Origin: Aliivibrio_A kagoshimensis
GTDB lineage: Bacteria > Pseudomonadota > Gammaproteobacteria > Enterobacterales > Vibrionaceae
Direction of reading: 5' to 3'
DNA: 64,000 nt
Assembly: GCF_050337105.1 (NCBI RefSeq)
Contig: NZ_JAKJSQ010000003.1
Location: forward strand, 120,482 to 184,481
Below the pieces are notes generated by a model. It was given only the letters and a program-made list of their open reading frames with translations. It searched no databases and was not told the DNA's origin. Within the stretch, counting starts at the first letter, position 1. Each line of letters begins with the position of its first letter. This document shows, piece after piece, positions 8,475-17,291 of this stretch. The position numbers and the translations under genes are program-made.

Positions 8475-8912
8475 TTATTTCTGAAAGATTTCGTTAAACT
8501 CACGTTTCAGGCCCGGTTTACGACGAGCAACTTTTAGCTGTTTAATAATATCTTTTACACAGTTATGCAGCACTTGATCGAGCATGATAGAGCGACGTTC
8601 CTCTTTCTCTTCATCGCTTAAACCTTCAGGTAACTGAACGTTTTCAAACTCTGACATGAAGTCGACACCCGCGTAGCTTTGGCTTAGTGAAACCAATGCA
8701 TGGAACTGCTCAAAGTTATCCAGTACTTTTTGTGCACTTGCTGGCATTTCATCCCATGACTCTCTCACTGCTTCTTCAGCAACTTCGTGAACAGAGAGTA
8801 GCATTTGCAACATTTCCTGAGGCACTTCTTCGAACTCGATAACCTTAAGTAGTTCTGGAGAGGCTTGATCAAGGCTAATTTCGACTGTTTCTTCTGTTTG
8901 ATTCTCAGACAT
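8475..8912 (-). CDS. DUF3069 family protein
   Basis: This 145-residue protein is acidic at the N-terminus (MSENQTEETVEISLDQ), mostly helical by composition, and has a basic tail (KQLKVARRKPGLKREF). I assign it to DUF3069, a Vibrionaceae family of unknown function; the assignment is from memory. No signal or membrane segment is seen. It lies between the csiV terminator and the DUF2960 gene and probably has its own promoter in the 103-bp gap at 8913-9015. Confidence 0.6.
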   Translation of the reverse strand: MSENQTEETVEISLDQASPELLKVIEFEEVPQEMLQMLLSVHEVAEEAVRESWDEMPASAQKVLDNFEQFHALVSLSQSYAGVDFMSEFENVQLPEGLSDEEKEERRSIMLDQVLHNCVKDIIKQLKVARRKPGLKREFNEIFQK

Positions 8913-9011
8913 AATGATGTACCGCTTTGCTATAAAAAAGAAATCGTAATAGTTAGCGCAGAAAAGTCAATTGAATGACGAGATAATTGCGTTAATTACG
9001 TTGAAAAATTG

Positions 9012-9036
9012 AAAAGCCTCGTGATACGAGGCCTTT
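9012..9036 (-). terminator. Intrinsic terminator of the PilZ-mfd-csiV unit
   Basis: Read on the minus strand, GCCTCG-TATCA-CGAGGC (9032-9016) is a perfect 6-bp GC-rich stem followed by TTTT. It lies 33 bases after the csiV stop codon. Confidence 0.75.
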
Positions 9037-9064
9037 ATTTGAATCGTTGACCGCAATTGGTGAT

Positions 9065-9892
9065 TTACTGCGCGACTCTTCTTACCTGAATAATTATACC
9101 CAATAGAGGGTGATCGAGATAGTGCGTTTCACTGCTACGCATCTTACGCTTCTGCGCCATGCGATAGGTATTCAAATACTGCTCAATCTTATAGACAGGT
9201 GCAATCTCCTCTAAGTGGCCAATCTGCACCCCGGTCGATACGGCTGAACTCACCGGTTCAGGAGACTCTATTTCAACAGGCTCACTCTCAAGCATTGTTT
9301 TTCGTTGGCCTGGCTTTTTGAGATCAAGTTGCGTCTCAATGAATAGGTAGTGCTGAACGTACACTTGTAAACGCCCATCTAACTCATACAGTGGCGCATC
9401 CGCGCTTTGTTCATCAAAAGCGAGTTCATTACTTAATGGCGAGTTGGTGTCGTTAACAGTAAGTTCAACGGCGGCTTCTACTTGTTCACGAGCGACTTCA
9501 GCTTTTGAGCGGCCATCGGCAAGATAGGTTTCAGAGAAGTCTTGACCCGCTTGTATATGGAATACGGGGGCTCTTGAACGGCCTTGATCGCCTTGTCGCC
9601 ATGCCACATGGACCATAGGGGTAAATGCCGCGTGTTTTTTTAATTGATTATATTGTGCTTGCAACTGGTAGTCTGACGATGCCAACAGTGCGGCGCCGTT
9701 TCTTACCATCATCTGATTGTCACGATACGAGATAGCTCGGTCTAAATTAATTGGGTCGAGAATTTTTGGCCACTGTTCCATCATTGCTTCTGGGTTTAAA
9801 TCTCTTTTAAAGATAATCACCTCAATGTCAAATTGACGAGCAAAAGAGGGTAAGCTGAGTGTCAGCAATACAAGGTAAATCAGTTTTTTCAC
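9065..9892 (-). CDS. csiV: CsiV-family peptidoglycan-binding protein
   Basis: This 275-residue protein has an Sec signal peptide (about residues 1-18, ending SLPSFA) and a mature region starting RQFDIEVIIFKRDLNPEAMMEQWP, the CsiV family signature. In V. cholerae, CsiV is a periplasmic protein that binds peptidoglycan and supports LpoA and PBP1A in cell-wall synthesis. The gene follows mfd after 27 bp and is followed by a clear terminator, so it is the last gene of the unit. Its role here is inferred from the family. Confidence 0.85.
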   Translation of the reverse strand: MKKLIYLVLLTLSLPSFARQFDIEVIIFKRDLNPEAMMEQWPKILDPINLDRAISYRDNQMMVRNGAALLASSDYQLQAQYNQLKKHAAFTPMVHVAWRQGDQGRSRAPVFHIQAGQDFSETYLADGRSKAEVAREQVEAAVELTVNDTNSPLSNELAFDEQSADAPLYELDGRLQVYVQHYLFIETQLDLKKPGQRKTMLESEPVEIESPEPVSSAVSTGVQIGHLEEIAPVYKIEQYLNTYRMAQKRKMRSSETHYLDHPLLGIIIQVRRVAQ

Positions 9893-9919
9893 ATTTAGCT
9901 CCGCAAAAGCGATCGTGTA

Positions 9920-12900
9920 TTAAATTCTATTGTCATTAAATTGAGCGAGTAGATCGCTAACAAACTTAATTCTATCTTTTTTATCACTCAAGTTTTTCAT
10001 AAATTTGAGTTTTGTTGGTCCGTCTAGACCAAATTGTGGTGGTGTTGATTGTAACAGACTAACCAAAAATCCTGGGTTTATGTCAGAATTAGGTTCAAAT
10101 TGAATATATCCGCCTTTTTCACCCGCTTCAATTTTTCGAATCTTCATCTGTGCCGCGTCCAGTTTTAATTGAGCAAGCGTTAGTAAATTTTGAGTCGCTT
10201 CAGGTAACAGGCCGAACCGGTCGATGAGTTCAACTTTAAGTTCATGAATGTCACCATCGCTCTGCACACTTGCTATACGCTTATAGAGAGAGAGTCGAGT
10301 ATTGATGTCGGGGATATAGTCCTCAGGCAATAAAGCAGGTAATCGTAGCTCTACTTCAGTTTGTTCCCTAAGAAGTTCGTCTAAAGAGGGTTCTTTGCCT
10401 TGTTTAAGGGCCTCGACCGCCTGTTCTAACATCTCCATATAGAGCGTGAATCCCACTGATTGGATTTGGCCACTTTGACCATCCCCTAATAGTTCACCGG
10501 CACCACGTATCTCTAGATCGTGCGTGGCTAAAGTAAAACCAGCACCAAGATCTTCGAGGGAGGCGATCGCTTCAAGGCGCTTCGCGGCATCCTTGGTGAT
10601 TCGTTTTGGATGTGGTGTTAACAGGTAAGCATAGGCTTGGTGGTGAGAACGGCCAACACGACCTCTTAATTGGTGCAACTGAGCCAAACCTAGGTTGTCA
10701 GCACGATCCATTATGATGGTATTGGCGGTTGGCACATCAATACCTGTTTCGATGATGGTCGTACAGACTAGAACATTAAATCGCTGATGGTAAAAATCAG
10801 ACATAATTCGCTCTAGTTCTCGCTCTCTCATCTGGCCATGGGCAACGGTAATGCGCGCTTCTGGTACTAACTTGGTTAACTCTTCCGCCGTTTTTTCAAT
10901 GGAGTCGACATTGTTGTGTAAGAAATAGACCTGACCGCCACGCATGATTTCACGTAACATCGCTTCGCGGGTAACCGTATCATCGCGCTCACGCACAAAC
11001 GTTTTTATTGCTAAACGTCTTGCTGGTGGCGTGGCAATGATTGAGAGATCGCGCATACCACTCATTGCCATATTAAGTGTTCTTGGAATCGGGGTTGCGG
11101 TTAACGTTAATATATCAACGTCTGCACGCATCGCTTTTACTTTCTCTTTTTGACGTACTCCAAAGCGGTGTTCTTCATCAACAATCAGTAGACCTAGATC
11201 GCTGAACTTAATGGTGTCTTGCAACAGTTTGTGAGTGCCAATTAAGATGTCAATTTTTCCTGCTGCAGAGTCGGCAAGGATCTGCTTTTGATCTTTGGCT
11301 GACTGGAAACGTGAAAGTACTTCAACGCGGATAGGTAGATTCGCAAAGCGGTCACGAAAATTTTCAAAGTGTTGCTGTGCAAGTAGAGTGGTTGGAACCA
11401 ATACGGCGACCTGCTTGTTATTGTCGGTACAGATAAATGCTGCGCGCATAGCAACTTCGGTTTTACCAAATCCCACATCACCACACACCAAACGGTCCAT
11501 GGCTTTGGCTTGACACATGTCAGAGATGACCGCATTAATCGCTAATGCTTGGTCATGGGTCTCTTCAAACGGGAAGGTGCTCGTAAAGTCGGCGTACTGT
11601 TCACGATCCAGTTTGAATTTAAATCCTGGTTTTACTGCGCGCTTGGCATAGACATCTAATAGCTCAGCAGCGACATCACGGACTTTTTCAGCCGCTTTTT
11701 TACGGGCTTTAGTCCACGCTTCCCCACCCAGTTTGTGTAGCGGTGCTGAGTCTTCAGAACCACCAGAGTAACGGCTAATTAGGTTTAGAGAAGCAACAGG
11801 AACGTAAAGTTTAGCCCCGCCTTGATACTCTAGTGTGACGTACTCAGTGGTCATTCCGCCAGCGTCTAGAGTTTGCAAACCGGTGTAACGACCAATGCCG
11901 TGGTCAATATGCACGACGGGTTGTCCCGGCTTCAATTCGGCTAGGTTACGAACAATGGTGTCTGAGTTGATGGTTTTTTTGTTATTGCGACGGCGACGTT
12001 GAATCACTCGTTCGCCAAGAAGGTCACTTTCACAAATTAGGCAGAGATGAGGGTCATCTAGTACAAAGCCACGGTCTGCTGAGCCAATAATCAGTGAGAT
12101 CTTGTGTTTTGATGTGGCCGCTTCATGCAGAGAGTTTTGTGTGATGGGTTTTAATTTTATTCGAGCTAACAGCTCCAACAAGGCTTCTCGACGACCTTCA
12201 GACTCAACCGAAAGGATGATTTTTCCCGTAAAGTTCTCATGAAACTGACGAAAATCGGCCAGTGGCTCTTTAGCTTGGTGTTGAATGGCAATCTCAGGTA
12301 ATGCTGAGATGCTTGGATTATAGCGACCTGCTTTGGTTGGCTCTTTCTCTAGGGAGAGTTTTACTTTAGGCAGCTGTTTAAAGGCGCCAAATAGGTCGTG
12401 GGTAGAGAGCCACAACTCATTAGGTGGTAATAGAGGACGTAGAGGGTCCACTTTTCGCTGTTCATAGCGATGATTGGCATCGGCTAAAAAAGTATCTGCT
12501 GCTTGTTCCAGATCGCCATGAGTAACTAACAGCGTCTCTTGAGGAAAATAGTCAAACAAGGTTTCGGTTTCATCAAAAAATAGGGGTTGCCAATACTCGA
12601 TACCCGCGGGCCAGGTGCCTTTGCTTATCTGCTGATAGACAGATTCAGGCTCACGGCGTGCTTCAAAACGTTGTCTCCAGCGAATTCGAAAATCTTCAAT
12701 CGACTCTTCACTGGTTGGGAATTCATGCGCAGGCAGTAAATTGATGGCCTTAACGTCTTCAATGGTCCTTTGGTTTTCAGGATCAAAAAGTCGAATGGTA
12801 TCAATTTCATCATCGAAGAAGTCAATTCGGTAAGGTTGATCACAACCCATTGGATAGAGGTCGATGATCGAACCTCGACTTGCATACTCACCATGCCCCA

Positions 12901-13375
12901 TTACCTGGTCAACATGCAGGTACCCAGACTTTTCAAGTTGTAGACGAAGTTTATCTAACGAGAGCAGATCACCGACATTGATCATTAAGGCGTGTTTAAT
13001 CAAAAATGATTGAGGCGACTGACGCTGCAGTAGTGTACTGATTGGTGCTAAAAGAATACCACTTTTTTGTTGTGGTAACTGGTAAAGGCGGGCCAAACGA
13101 TCTGAGATGATATCTTGATGGGGCGAAAAATTATCATATGGCAAGGTTTCCCAGTCTGGAAACAGGCTCACACTTTTATTGGAGAATTGCTCGATTTCTG
13201 GCTGCAGTCTAAATGCGGTTTGCGCATCAGGAACTGCAACAACAATTAAGCTCTCTCTATTGTCTGCCAATTCAGCAATCGCAAGGGCCAAAGAAGCGCC
13301 CGGTAAATTACCAATAAAACGGTTATCCCCTACCTTAGACGGTAGTGGTAGTGTTAATATGTTATTTTTTTGCAT
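9920..13375 (-). CDS. mfd: Transcription-repair coupling factor
   Basis: This 1151-residue protein is full-length Mfd, which removes stalled RNA polymerase from lesions and recruits UvrA. The N-terminal UvrB-like region is followed by the RNA-polymerase-interacting domain (around VHIDHGIGRYTGLQTLD). The translocase has Walker A GDVGFGKTEVA, a DEEH box (LLIVDEEHRFGV) and the motif VI region QLRGRVGRS. The C-terminal UvrA-binding regulatory domain ends the protein. It starts 12 bp after the PilZ-like gene on the same strand and is probably cotranscribed with it. Confidence 0.97.
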   Translation of the reverse strand: MQKNNILTLPLPSKVGDNRFIGNLPGASLALAIAELADNRESLIVVAVPDAQTAFRLQPEIEQFSNKSVSLFPDWETLPYDNFSPHQDIISDRLARLYQLPQQKSGILLAPISTLLQRQSPQSFLIKHALMINVGDLLSLDKLRLQLEKSGYLHVDQVMGHGEYASRGSIIDLYPMGCDQPYRIDFFDDEIDTIRLFDPENQRTIEDVKAINLLPAHEFPTSEESIEDFRIRWRQRFEARREPESVYQQISKGTWPAGIEYWQPLFFDETETLFDYFPQETLLVTHGDLEQAADTFLADANHRYEQRKVDPLRPLLPPNELWLSTHDLFGAFKQLPKVKLSLEKEPTKAGRYNPSISALPEIAIQHQAKEPLADFRQFHENFTGKIILSVESEGRREALLELLARIKLKPITQNSLHEAATSKHKISLIIGSADRGFVLDDPHLCLICESDLLGERVIQRRRRNNKKTINSDTIVRNLAELKPGQPVVHIDHGIGRYTGLQTLDAGGMTTEYVTLEYQGGAKLYVPVASLNLISRYSGGSEDSAPLHKLGGEAWTKARKKAAEKVRDVAAELLDVYAKRAVKPGFKFKLDREQYADFTSTFPFEETHDQALAINAVISDMCQAKAMDRLVCGDVGFGKTEVAMRAAFICTDNNKQVAVLVPTTLLAQQHFENFRDRFANLPIRVEVLSRFQSAKDQKQILADSAAGKIDILIGTHKLLQDTIKFSDLGLLIVDEEHRFGVRQKEKVKAMRADVDILTLTATPIPRTLNMAMSGMRDLSIIATPPARRLAIKTFVRERDDTVTREAMLREIMRGGQVYFLHNNVDSIEKTAEELTKLVPEARITVAHGQMRERELERIMSDFYHQRFNVLVCTTIIETGIDVPTANTIIMDRADNLGLAQLHQLRGRVGRSHHQAYAYLLTPHPKRITKDAAKRLEAIASLEDLGAGFTLATHDLEIRGAGELLGDGQSGQIQSVGFTLYMEMLEQAVEALKQGKEPSLDELLREQTEVELRLPALLPEDYIPDINTRLSLYKRIASVQSDGDIHELKVELIDRFGLLPEATQNLLTLAQLKLDAAQMKIRKIEAGEKGGYIQFEPNSDINPGFLVSLLQSTPPQFGLDGPTKLKFMKNLSDKKDRIKFVSDLLAQFNDNRI

Positions 13376-13387
13376 TAGAAATATCGG

Positions 13388-13957
13388 TCAATCTTCAAGT
13401 CGTTGATTAGCACGTTTTTTAAGTAACTGCTGCTGTTGGTATAGAGCTGCACGGATCAAGAGATCACGGTCAGACTCACTTAAATGTAGATAACGCAATT
13501 CGGTTAAAAACTGCTCGCCATCGGGTTTGCTGGTTGTGACTTCAGCATAGCAGTATATGGCTGCTGGAGGATGTTCTAAAAATAATTTTACCCGTGCTAA
13601 TGTGCCTACGCTTAACTCGGTATTCGATTTGTAACAAAACTGACTGGCACCAAAAGACTCGGACTGATAACGAAAGCGGTTGTCATCTTGTTGAGAAAGC
13701 ATAAAAGAGAGCAGTAAATTGAGCTTGGTATTTTGGTTCGCCAAGTAGTTCATCAACGTTTTGTTCTCTTCCCGTTTTAGGTGCGCTAGATCTAGCTCAA
13801 GAGAGTGTTCAATATTTCCACACTCGCTAGCGACTCGAAAAGGGAGCGGGATCTCTCTCTCGAACTGCTCAACAGTAGGTAATGATTCGTTATCAGCTAA
13901 AGGCTCCACATTAAGTGCTAATGCGTAACTTACTGAAAAGTACTCTTCTTGAGCCAT
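13388..13957 (-). CDS. PilZ-like protein (PlzB-type, VC1885 position)
   Basis: This 189-residue cytoplasmic protein sits directly upstream of mfd, the position of the V. cholerae PilZ-domain protein PlzB. The assignment rests mainly on this context and on overall resemblance. The usual c-di-GMP motif RxxxR ... (D/N)xSxxG is not convincing here: the candidate area is NRFRYQSESFGASQF followed by NTELSVGTLARVKLF, with a broken spacing. It may not bind c-di-GMP. Its promoter region, shared with lolC, contains a Fur-like site. Confidence 0.6.
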   Translation of the reverse strand: MAQEEYFSVSYALALNVEPLADNESLPTVEQFEREIPLPFRVASECGNIEHSLELDLAHLKREENKTLMNYLANQNTKLNLLLSFMLSQQDDNRFRYQSESFGASQFCYKSNTELSVGTLARVKLFLEHPPAAIYCYAEVTTSKPDGEQFLTELRYLHLSESDRDLLIRAALYQQQQLLKKRANQRLED

Positions 13958-13975
13958 GATGTAATCCTTTTATAA

Positions 13976-13994
13976 CATAATGATAATTATCGCG
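13976..13994. promoter_or_regulatory. Candidate Fur box between the PilZ-like gene and lolC
   Basis: The 19 bases match the Fur consensus at 13 positions, including an unbroken run ATAATGATAAT; the right part is poor. It is 19 bases before the start of the leftward PilZ-mfd-csiV unit and about 124 bases before lolC. It is weaker than the two hut sites in this window. Confidence 0.4.
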
Positions 13995-14117
13995 GAGTGG
14001 CTGCAATTGAGCAAGGAGAAAAGAGAGGAATAATCAGTAAGTTGGGTATTAGTAGAAATATACTGACTCAAAAGGTATGCTTCAAGTAATTAAATCATGA
14101 TGTAGATGAGAGAAATA

Positions 14118-15326
14118 ATGTTTCACCCTGTCTCAGTATTCATTGGACTGCGGTATTTAAGAGGCCGTTCAGGCGACCGCTTTAGTCGATTTGTCTCTTA
14201 TATGTCAACCGCTGGAATCACCATTGGGGTACTCTCACTTGTGACCGTTCTCTCGGTGATGAACGGCTTTGAAATGCAGTTGAAAGATCGAATTTTAGGA
14301 GTGCTTCCTCAAGCTGTTGTCTCCTCTGAAAGCTTAACGGTGACCAAAGCAGAACACCCTCCTCACGCGCTGACTCAGCTCAACCATGTCACTCATATTG
14401 CCCCCATTGTAAGGGGCGAAATGGTTATTCAAAGTAGTGATGGACTGACTGCCGGAATGCTGACTGGCATGGATCCTAATCAATATGATCCCCTGCAACA
14501 GTATCTCATATCGAACAGCGTCACAGAGCTGCAAGCGGGGAGTTACCAACTCTACCTTGGGCGCTTGTTAGCACGTAACCTAGGTGTGAGGGTAGGGGAT
14601 ACCGTCAGACTTATGGTAACCAGCGCTAGTCAGTACACCCCTATTGGGCGAATTCCAAGTCAGAGAAACTTCACTGTTGCCGGTCTTTTTAGTACCGGTT
14701 CAGATGTAGACAGTGTATTGGCAGTGACTCATATCGATGACGCCGCGAGATTGATGAAGATAAAATCGGGTGAGATGACCGGCTGGCGACTCTTTTTTGA
14801 TGACCCTTTTGTAGTGACAGAGCTTGCTTCACAACCGTTACCAGATGGCATGATATGGTCAGACTGGCGTGAACAGCGAGGCGAGTTGTTTCAAGCGGTA
14901 AAAATGGAGAAGAATATGATGGGGCTAATGCTCGGTCTGATTGTTGGTGTGGCTGCATTTAACATCATCTCTGCCCTCATTATGGTTGTGATGGAGAAAC
15001 AAGCTGAAGTGGCAATTTTGAAAACCCAAGGCATGACCAGCAACCAAGTGTTAGCCATTTTTATGGTTCAAGGTGCTAGCAGTGGGGTCATTGGCGCAAT
15101 TGTTGGTGGGGTATTAGGCTCGTTGATCGCCGCGAATATCAATACGATTTTAGGTACTCTTGGGCTATCTCAGTTAACAGTTGGCGGTTCGCTGCCGGTG
15201 ATGATTGAGCCGCTTCAAGTGTTAACCGTCATTATTCTTGCTATTGCTTTAAGCCTAATAGCTACCCTATTTCCCTCTTATCGCGCGGCTGCGGTGAGAC
15301 CTGCTGAGGCATTAAGATATGAATAA
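14118..15326 (+). CDS. lolC: Lipoprotein-releasing ABC transporter permease LolC
   Basis: The protein starts MFHPVSVFIGLRYLRGR, typical for LolC. ATG 14118 is preferred over the in-frame ATG 14106 because GAGAG lies 5 bases before it and this N-terminus matches the family. It has a first membrane segment (about 22-47), a large periplasmic domain, and three C-terminal membrane segments (about 265-390), the normal Lol/MacB plan. LolC binds LolA and, with LolD and LolE, releases outer-membrane lipoproteins from the inner membrane. lolD overlaps its end by 8 bases. Confidence 0.95.
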   Translation: MFHPVSVFIGLRYLRGRSGDRFSRFVSYMSTAGITIGVLSLVTVLSVMNGFEMQLKDRILGVLPQAVVSSESLTVTKAEHPPHALTQLNHVTHIAPIVRGEMVIQSSDGLTAGMLTGMDPNQYDPLQQYLISNSVTELQAGSYQLYLGRLLARNLGVRVGDTVRLMVTSASQYTPIGRIPSQRNFTVAGLFSTGSDVDSVLAVTHIDDAARLMKIKSGEMTGWRLFFDDPFVVTELASQPLPDGMIWSDWREQRGELFQAVKMEKNMMGLMLGLIVGVAAFNIISALIMVVMEKQAEVAILKTQGMTSNQVLAIFMVQGASSGVIGAIVGGVLGSLIAANINTILGTLGLSQLTVGGSLPVMIEPLQVLTVIILAIALSLIATLFPSYRAAAVRPAEALRYE

Positions 15327-16005
15327 CCCATTACTGGTTTGTCAGGGAGTACGTAAAACCTATACCGAAGCCGCTCTGGATACTGAAGTGTTAAAAGGGG
15401 TCGATCTTTCTATTAATGCTGGGGAGTTGGTGGCGATTATCGGTTCATCAGGATCCGGAAAAAGTACCTTATTGCATATTTTAGGTGCTTTGGATAAGCC
15501 ATCGGCGGGTGAGGTGATCTTTAACACCACCAACTTAACCAGTTTAAGTGCCAACAAACAGGCTAAACTTCGCAATAAGCATATTGGATTTGTTTACCAG
15601 TTTCACCATTTACTCGCTGACTTTTCGGCGGTTGAAAACGTAGCCATGCCGCTGTTAATCGGTGGCGTATCGAAAAGTCAATCTAGAGAAAGAGCGGTCG
15701 AGCTGCTTACCAAAGTGGGGTTATCCCATCGTCTGGAACATCGACCATCAGAACTTTCCGGCGGAGAGCGTCAACGAGTGGCTATTGCCCGCGCTCTAGT
15801 GAATAAGCCTGACCTAGTGCTTGCCGATGAGCCAACGGGTAACTTAGATCATCAAACGGCTTTAGACATTTACGAGCTAATGAGAGAGCTAAATCGTGAA
15901 TCAGGCACTGCTTTTTTAGTGGTCACCCATGACACGGAATTGGCAGAGAAATTGGATAAACAATTACAGATGAAAGATGGCGAACTGATGATGGAGAGCG
16001 TTTAA
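15319..16005 (+). CDS. lolD: Lipoprotein-releasing ABC transporter ATPase LolD
   Basis: This 228-residue ABC ATPase has Walker A GSSGSGKST (42-50), the signature LSGGERQRVAIARA, and Walker B LVLADEPTGNLD. It powers LolCDE extraction of lipoproteins from the inner membrane. It overlaps lolC by 8 bases, and lolE follows after 2 bases, so the three genes are translationally linked. Confidence 0.96.
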   Translation: MNNPLLVCQGVRKTYTEAALDTEVLKGVDLSINAGELVAIIGSSGSGKSTLLHILGALDKPSAGEVIFNTTNLTSLSANKQAKLRNKHIGFVYQFHHLLADFSAVENVAMPLLIGGVSKSQSRERAVELLTKVGLSHRLEHRPSELSGGERQRVAIARALVNKPDLVLADEPTGNLDHQTALDIYELMRELNRESGTAFLVVTHDTELAEKLDKQLQMKDGELMMESV

Positions 16006-16007
16006 TT

Positions 16008-17252
16008 ATGTTCTCTCCTCTCTCTTTTTTTATTGGTAACCGCTTTAGTCGAGCAAAGCAGCGCAATAAGTTGGTCTCATTCATCTCTATCTCATCGACA
16101 CTGGGGATAACCATAGGGGTCGCGGTTATTATTATTGGCCTCTCTGCTATGAATGGGTTTGAGAGAGAGCTGCAAAACCGAGTGTTATCAGTGATCCCGC
16201 ATGCTGAACTAGAGGGGGTTAAAGCCCCCATTGCTAATTGGCAATCAGTGAGAAATAGAGCGATTGAGCATCCACAAGTGATTGCGGCTGCCCCCTACAT
16301 TGAATTTACTGCACTGCTCGAGCGCGGGTCGAAACTTAAAGCGGTTGAAGTAAGAGGGGTTGACCCTGAATTAGAATCAACCGTATCTAAGTTACCACAA
16401 TTTATTGATGACAACGCCTGGAATAGCTTTGAGGGTGGACATAAGCGTGTGATATTGGGCGCTGGTGTGGCGAAAGTTCTGGGCGTGGAAGAAGGAGATT
16501 GGGTAACCGCTTTGATCCCTAACGAGAATGCTCAAAAGCGATTAAAAGCCCCACAACGTATTCGTTTGCAAGTGAGCGGCTTGCTCTCATTAGGTGGTCA
16601 AATAGATCATGGGCTAGCGCTAATTCCACTGCAAGATGCTCAACAATATATGAAAATGAACGATCAAGTTACCGGCATTGCACTAAAGGTCGATGATGTA
16701 TTGATGGCTAGAAAAATTGTGAGAGAGGTTGGGAGTACCCTTCCGGTGTACGTCTACTTGAAAAGCTGGGAGCAGCAGTATGGCTTCTTATTTCGCGACA
16801 TTCAGTTAGTACGTACTATTATGTATTTGGTGATGGTCTTGGTGATAGGTGTTGCCAGTTTTAATATTGTATCCACATTAATGATGGCGGTAAAAGATCG
16901 CGCTCCAGATATTGCCATCCTCAGAACCATGGGCGCGACTGATGGTTTGGTTAAGCGAATCTTTATTTGGCAAGGGTTATTATCAGGAGTGATGGGAAGC
17001 ATTGTCGGCTCTCTGATTGGTTGTGCAGTTGCACTCAATTTAACCCCTATGATTAAAGCAATAGAGCGCCTTGTTGGTCATCAATTTCTCTCAGGTGACA
17101 TCTATTTTGTCGACTTCTTACCTTCTCAGCTGCAGATTAATGATGTGGTCATCGTTACCATGACCGCCGTGATATTAAGCTTGATAGCCACTTGGTATCC
17201 AGCTCGTCGTGCCAGCAAGTTGCAACCAGCCGCTGTGCTGAGTGCTAAGTAA
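16008..17252 (+). CDS. lolE: Lipoprotein-releasing ABC transporter permease LolE
   Basis: This 414-residue paralogue of LolC has one N-terminal and three C-terminal membrane segments flanking a periplasmic domain. It starts MFSPLSFFIGNRFSRAK and contains the family segment GLSAMNGFERELQNRVL. LolE takes up lipoprotein substrate in the LolCDE complex. No terminator is apparent before the ABC exporter gene 39 bp downstream, so readthrough is possible. Confidence 0.95.
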   Translation: MFSPLSFFIGNRFSRAKQRNKLVSFISISSTLGITIGVAVIIIGLSAMNGFERELQNRVLSVIPHAELEGVKAPIANWQSVRNRAIEHPQVIAAAPYIEFTALLERGSKLKAVEVRGVDPELESTVSKLPQFIDDNAWNSFEGGHKRVILGAGVAKVLGVEEGDWVTALIPNENAQKRLKAPQRIRLQVSGLLSLGGQIDHGLALIPLQDAQQYMKMNDQVTGIALKVDDVLMARKIVREVGSTLPVYVYLKSWEQQYGFLFRDIQLVRTIMYLVMVLVIGVASFNIVSTLMMAVKDRAPDIAILRTMGATDGLVKRIFIWQGLLSGVMGSIVGSLIGCAVALNLTPMIKAIERLVGHQFLSGDIYFVDFLPSQLQINDVVIVTMTAVILSLIATWYPARRASKLQPAAVLSAK

Positions 17253-17291
17253 CCACGACTATCCCATATTGTACTAGGACAGAATTAAATT

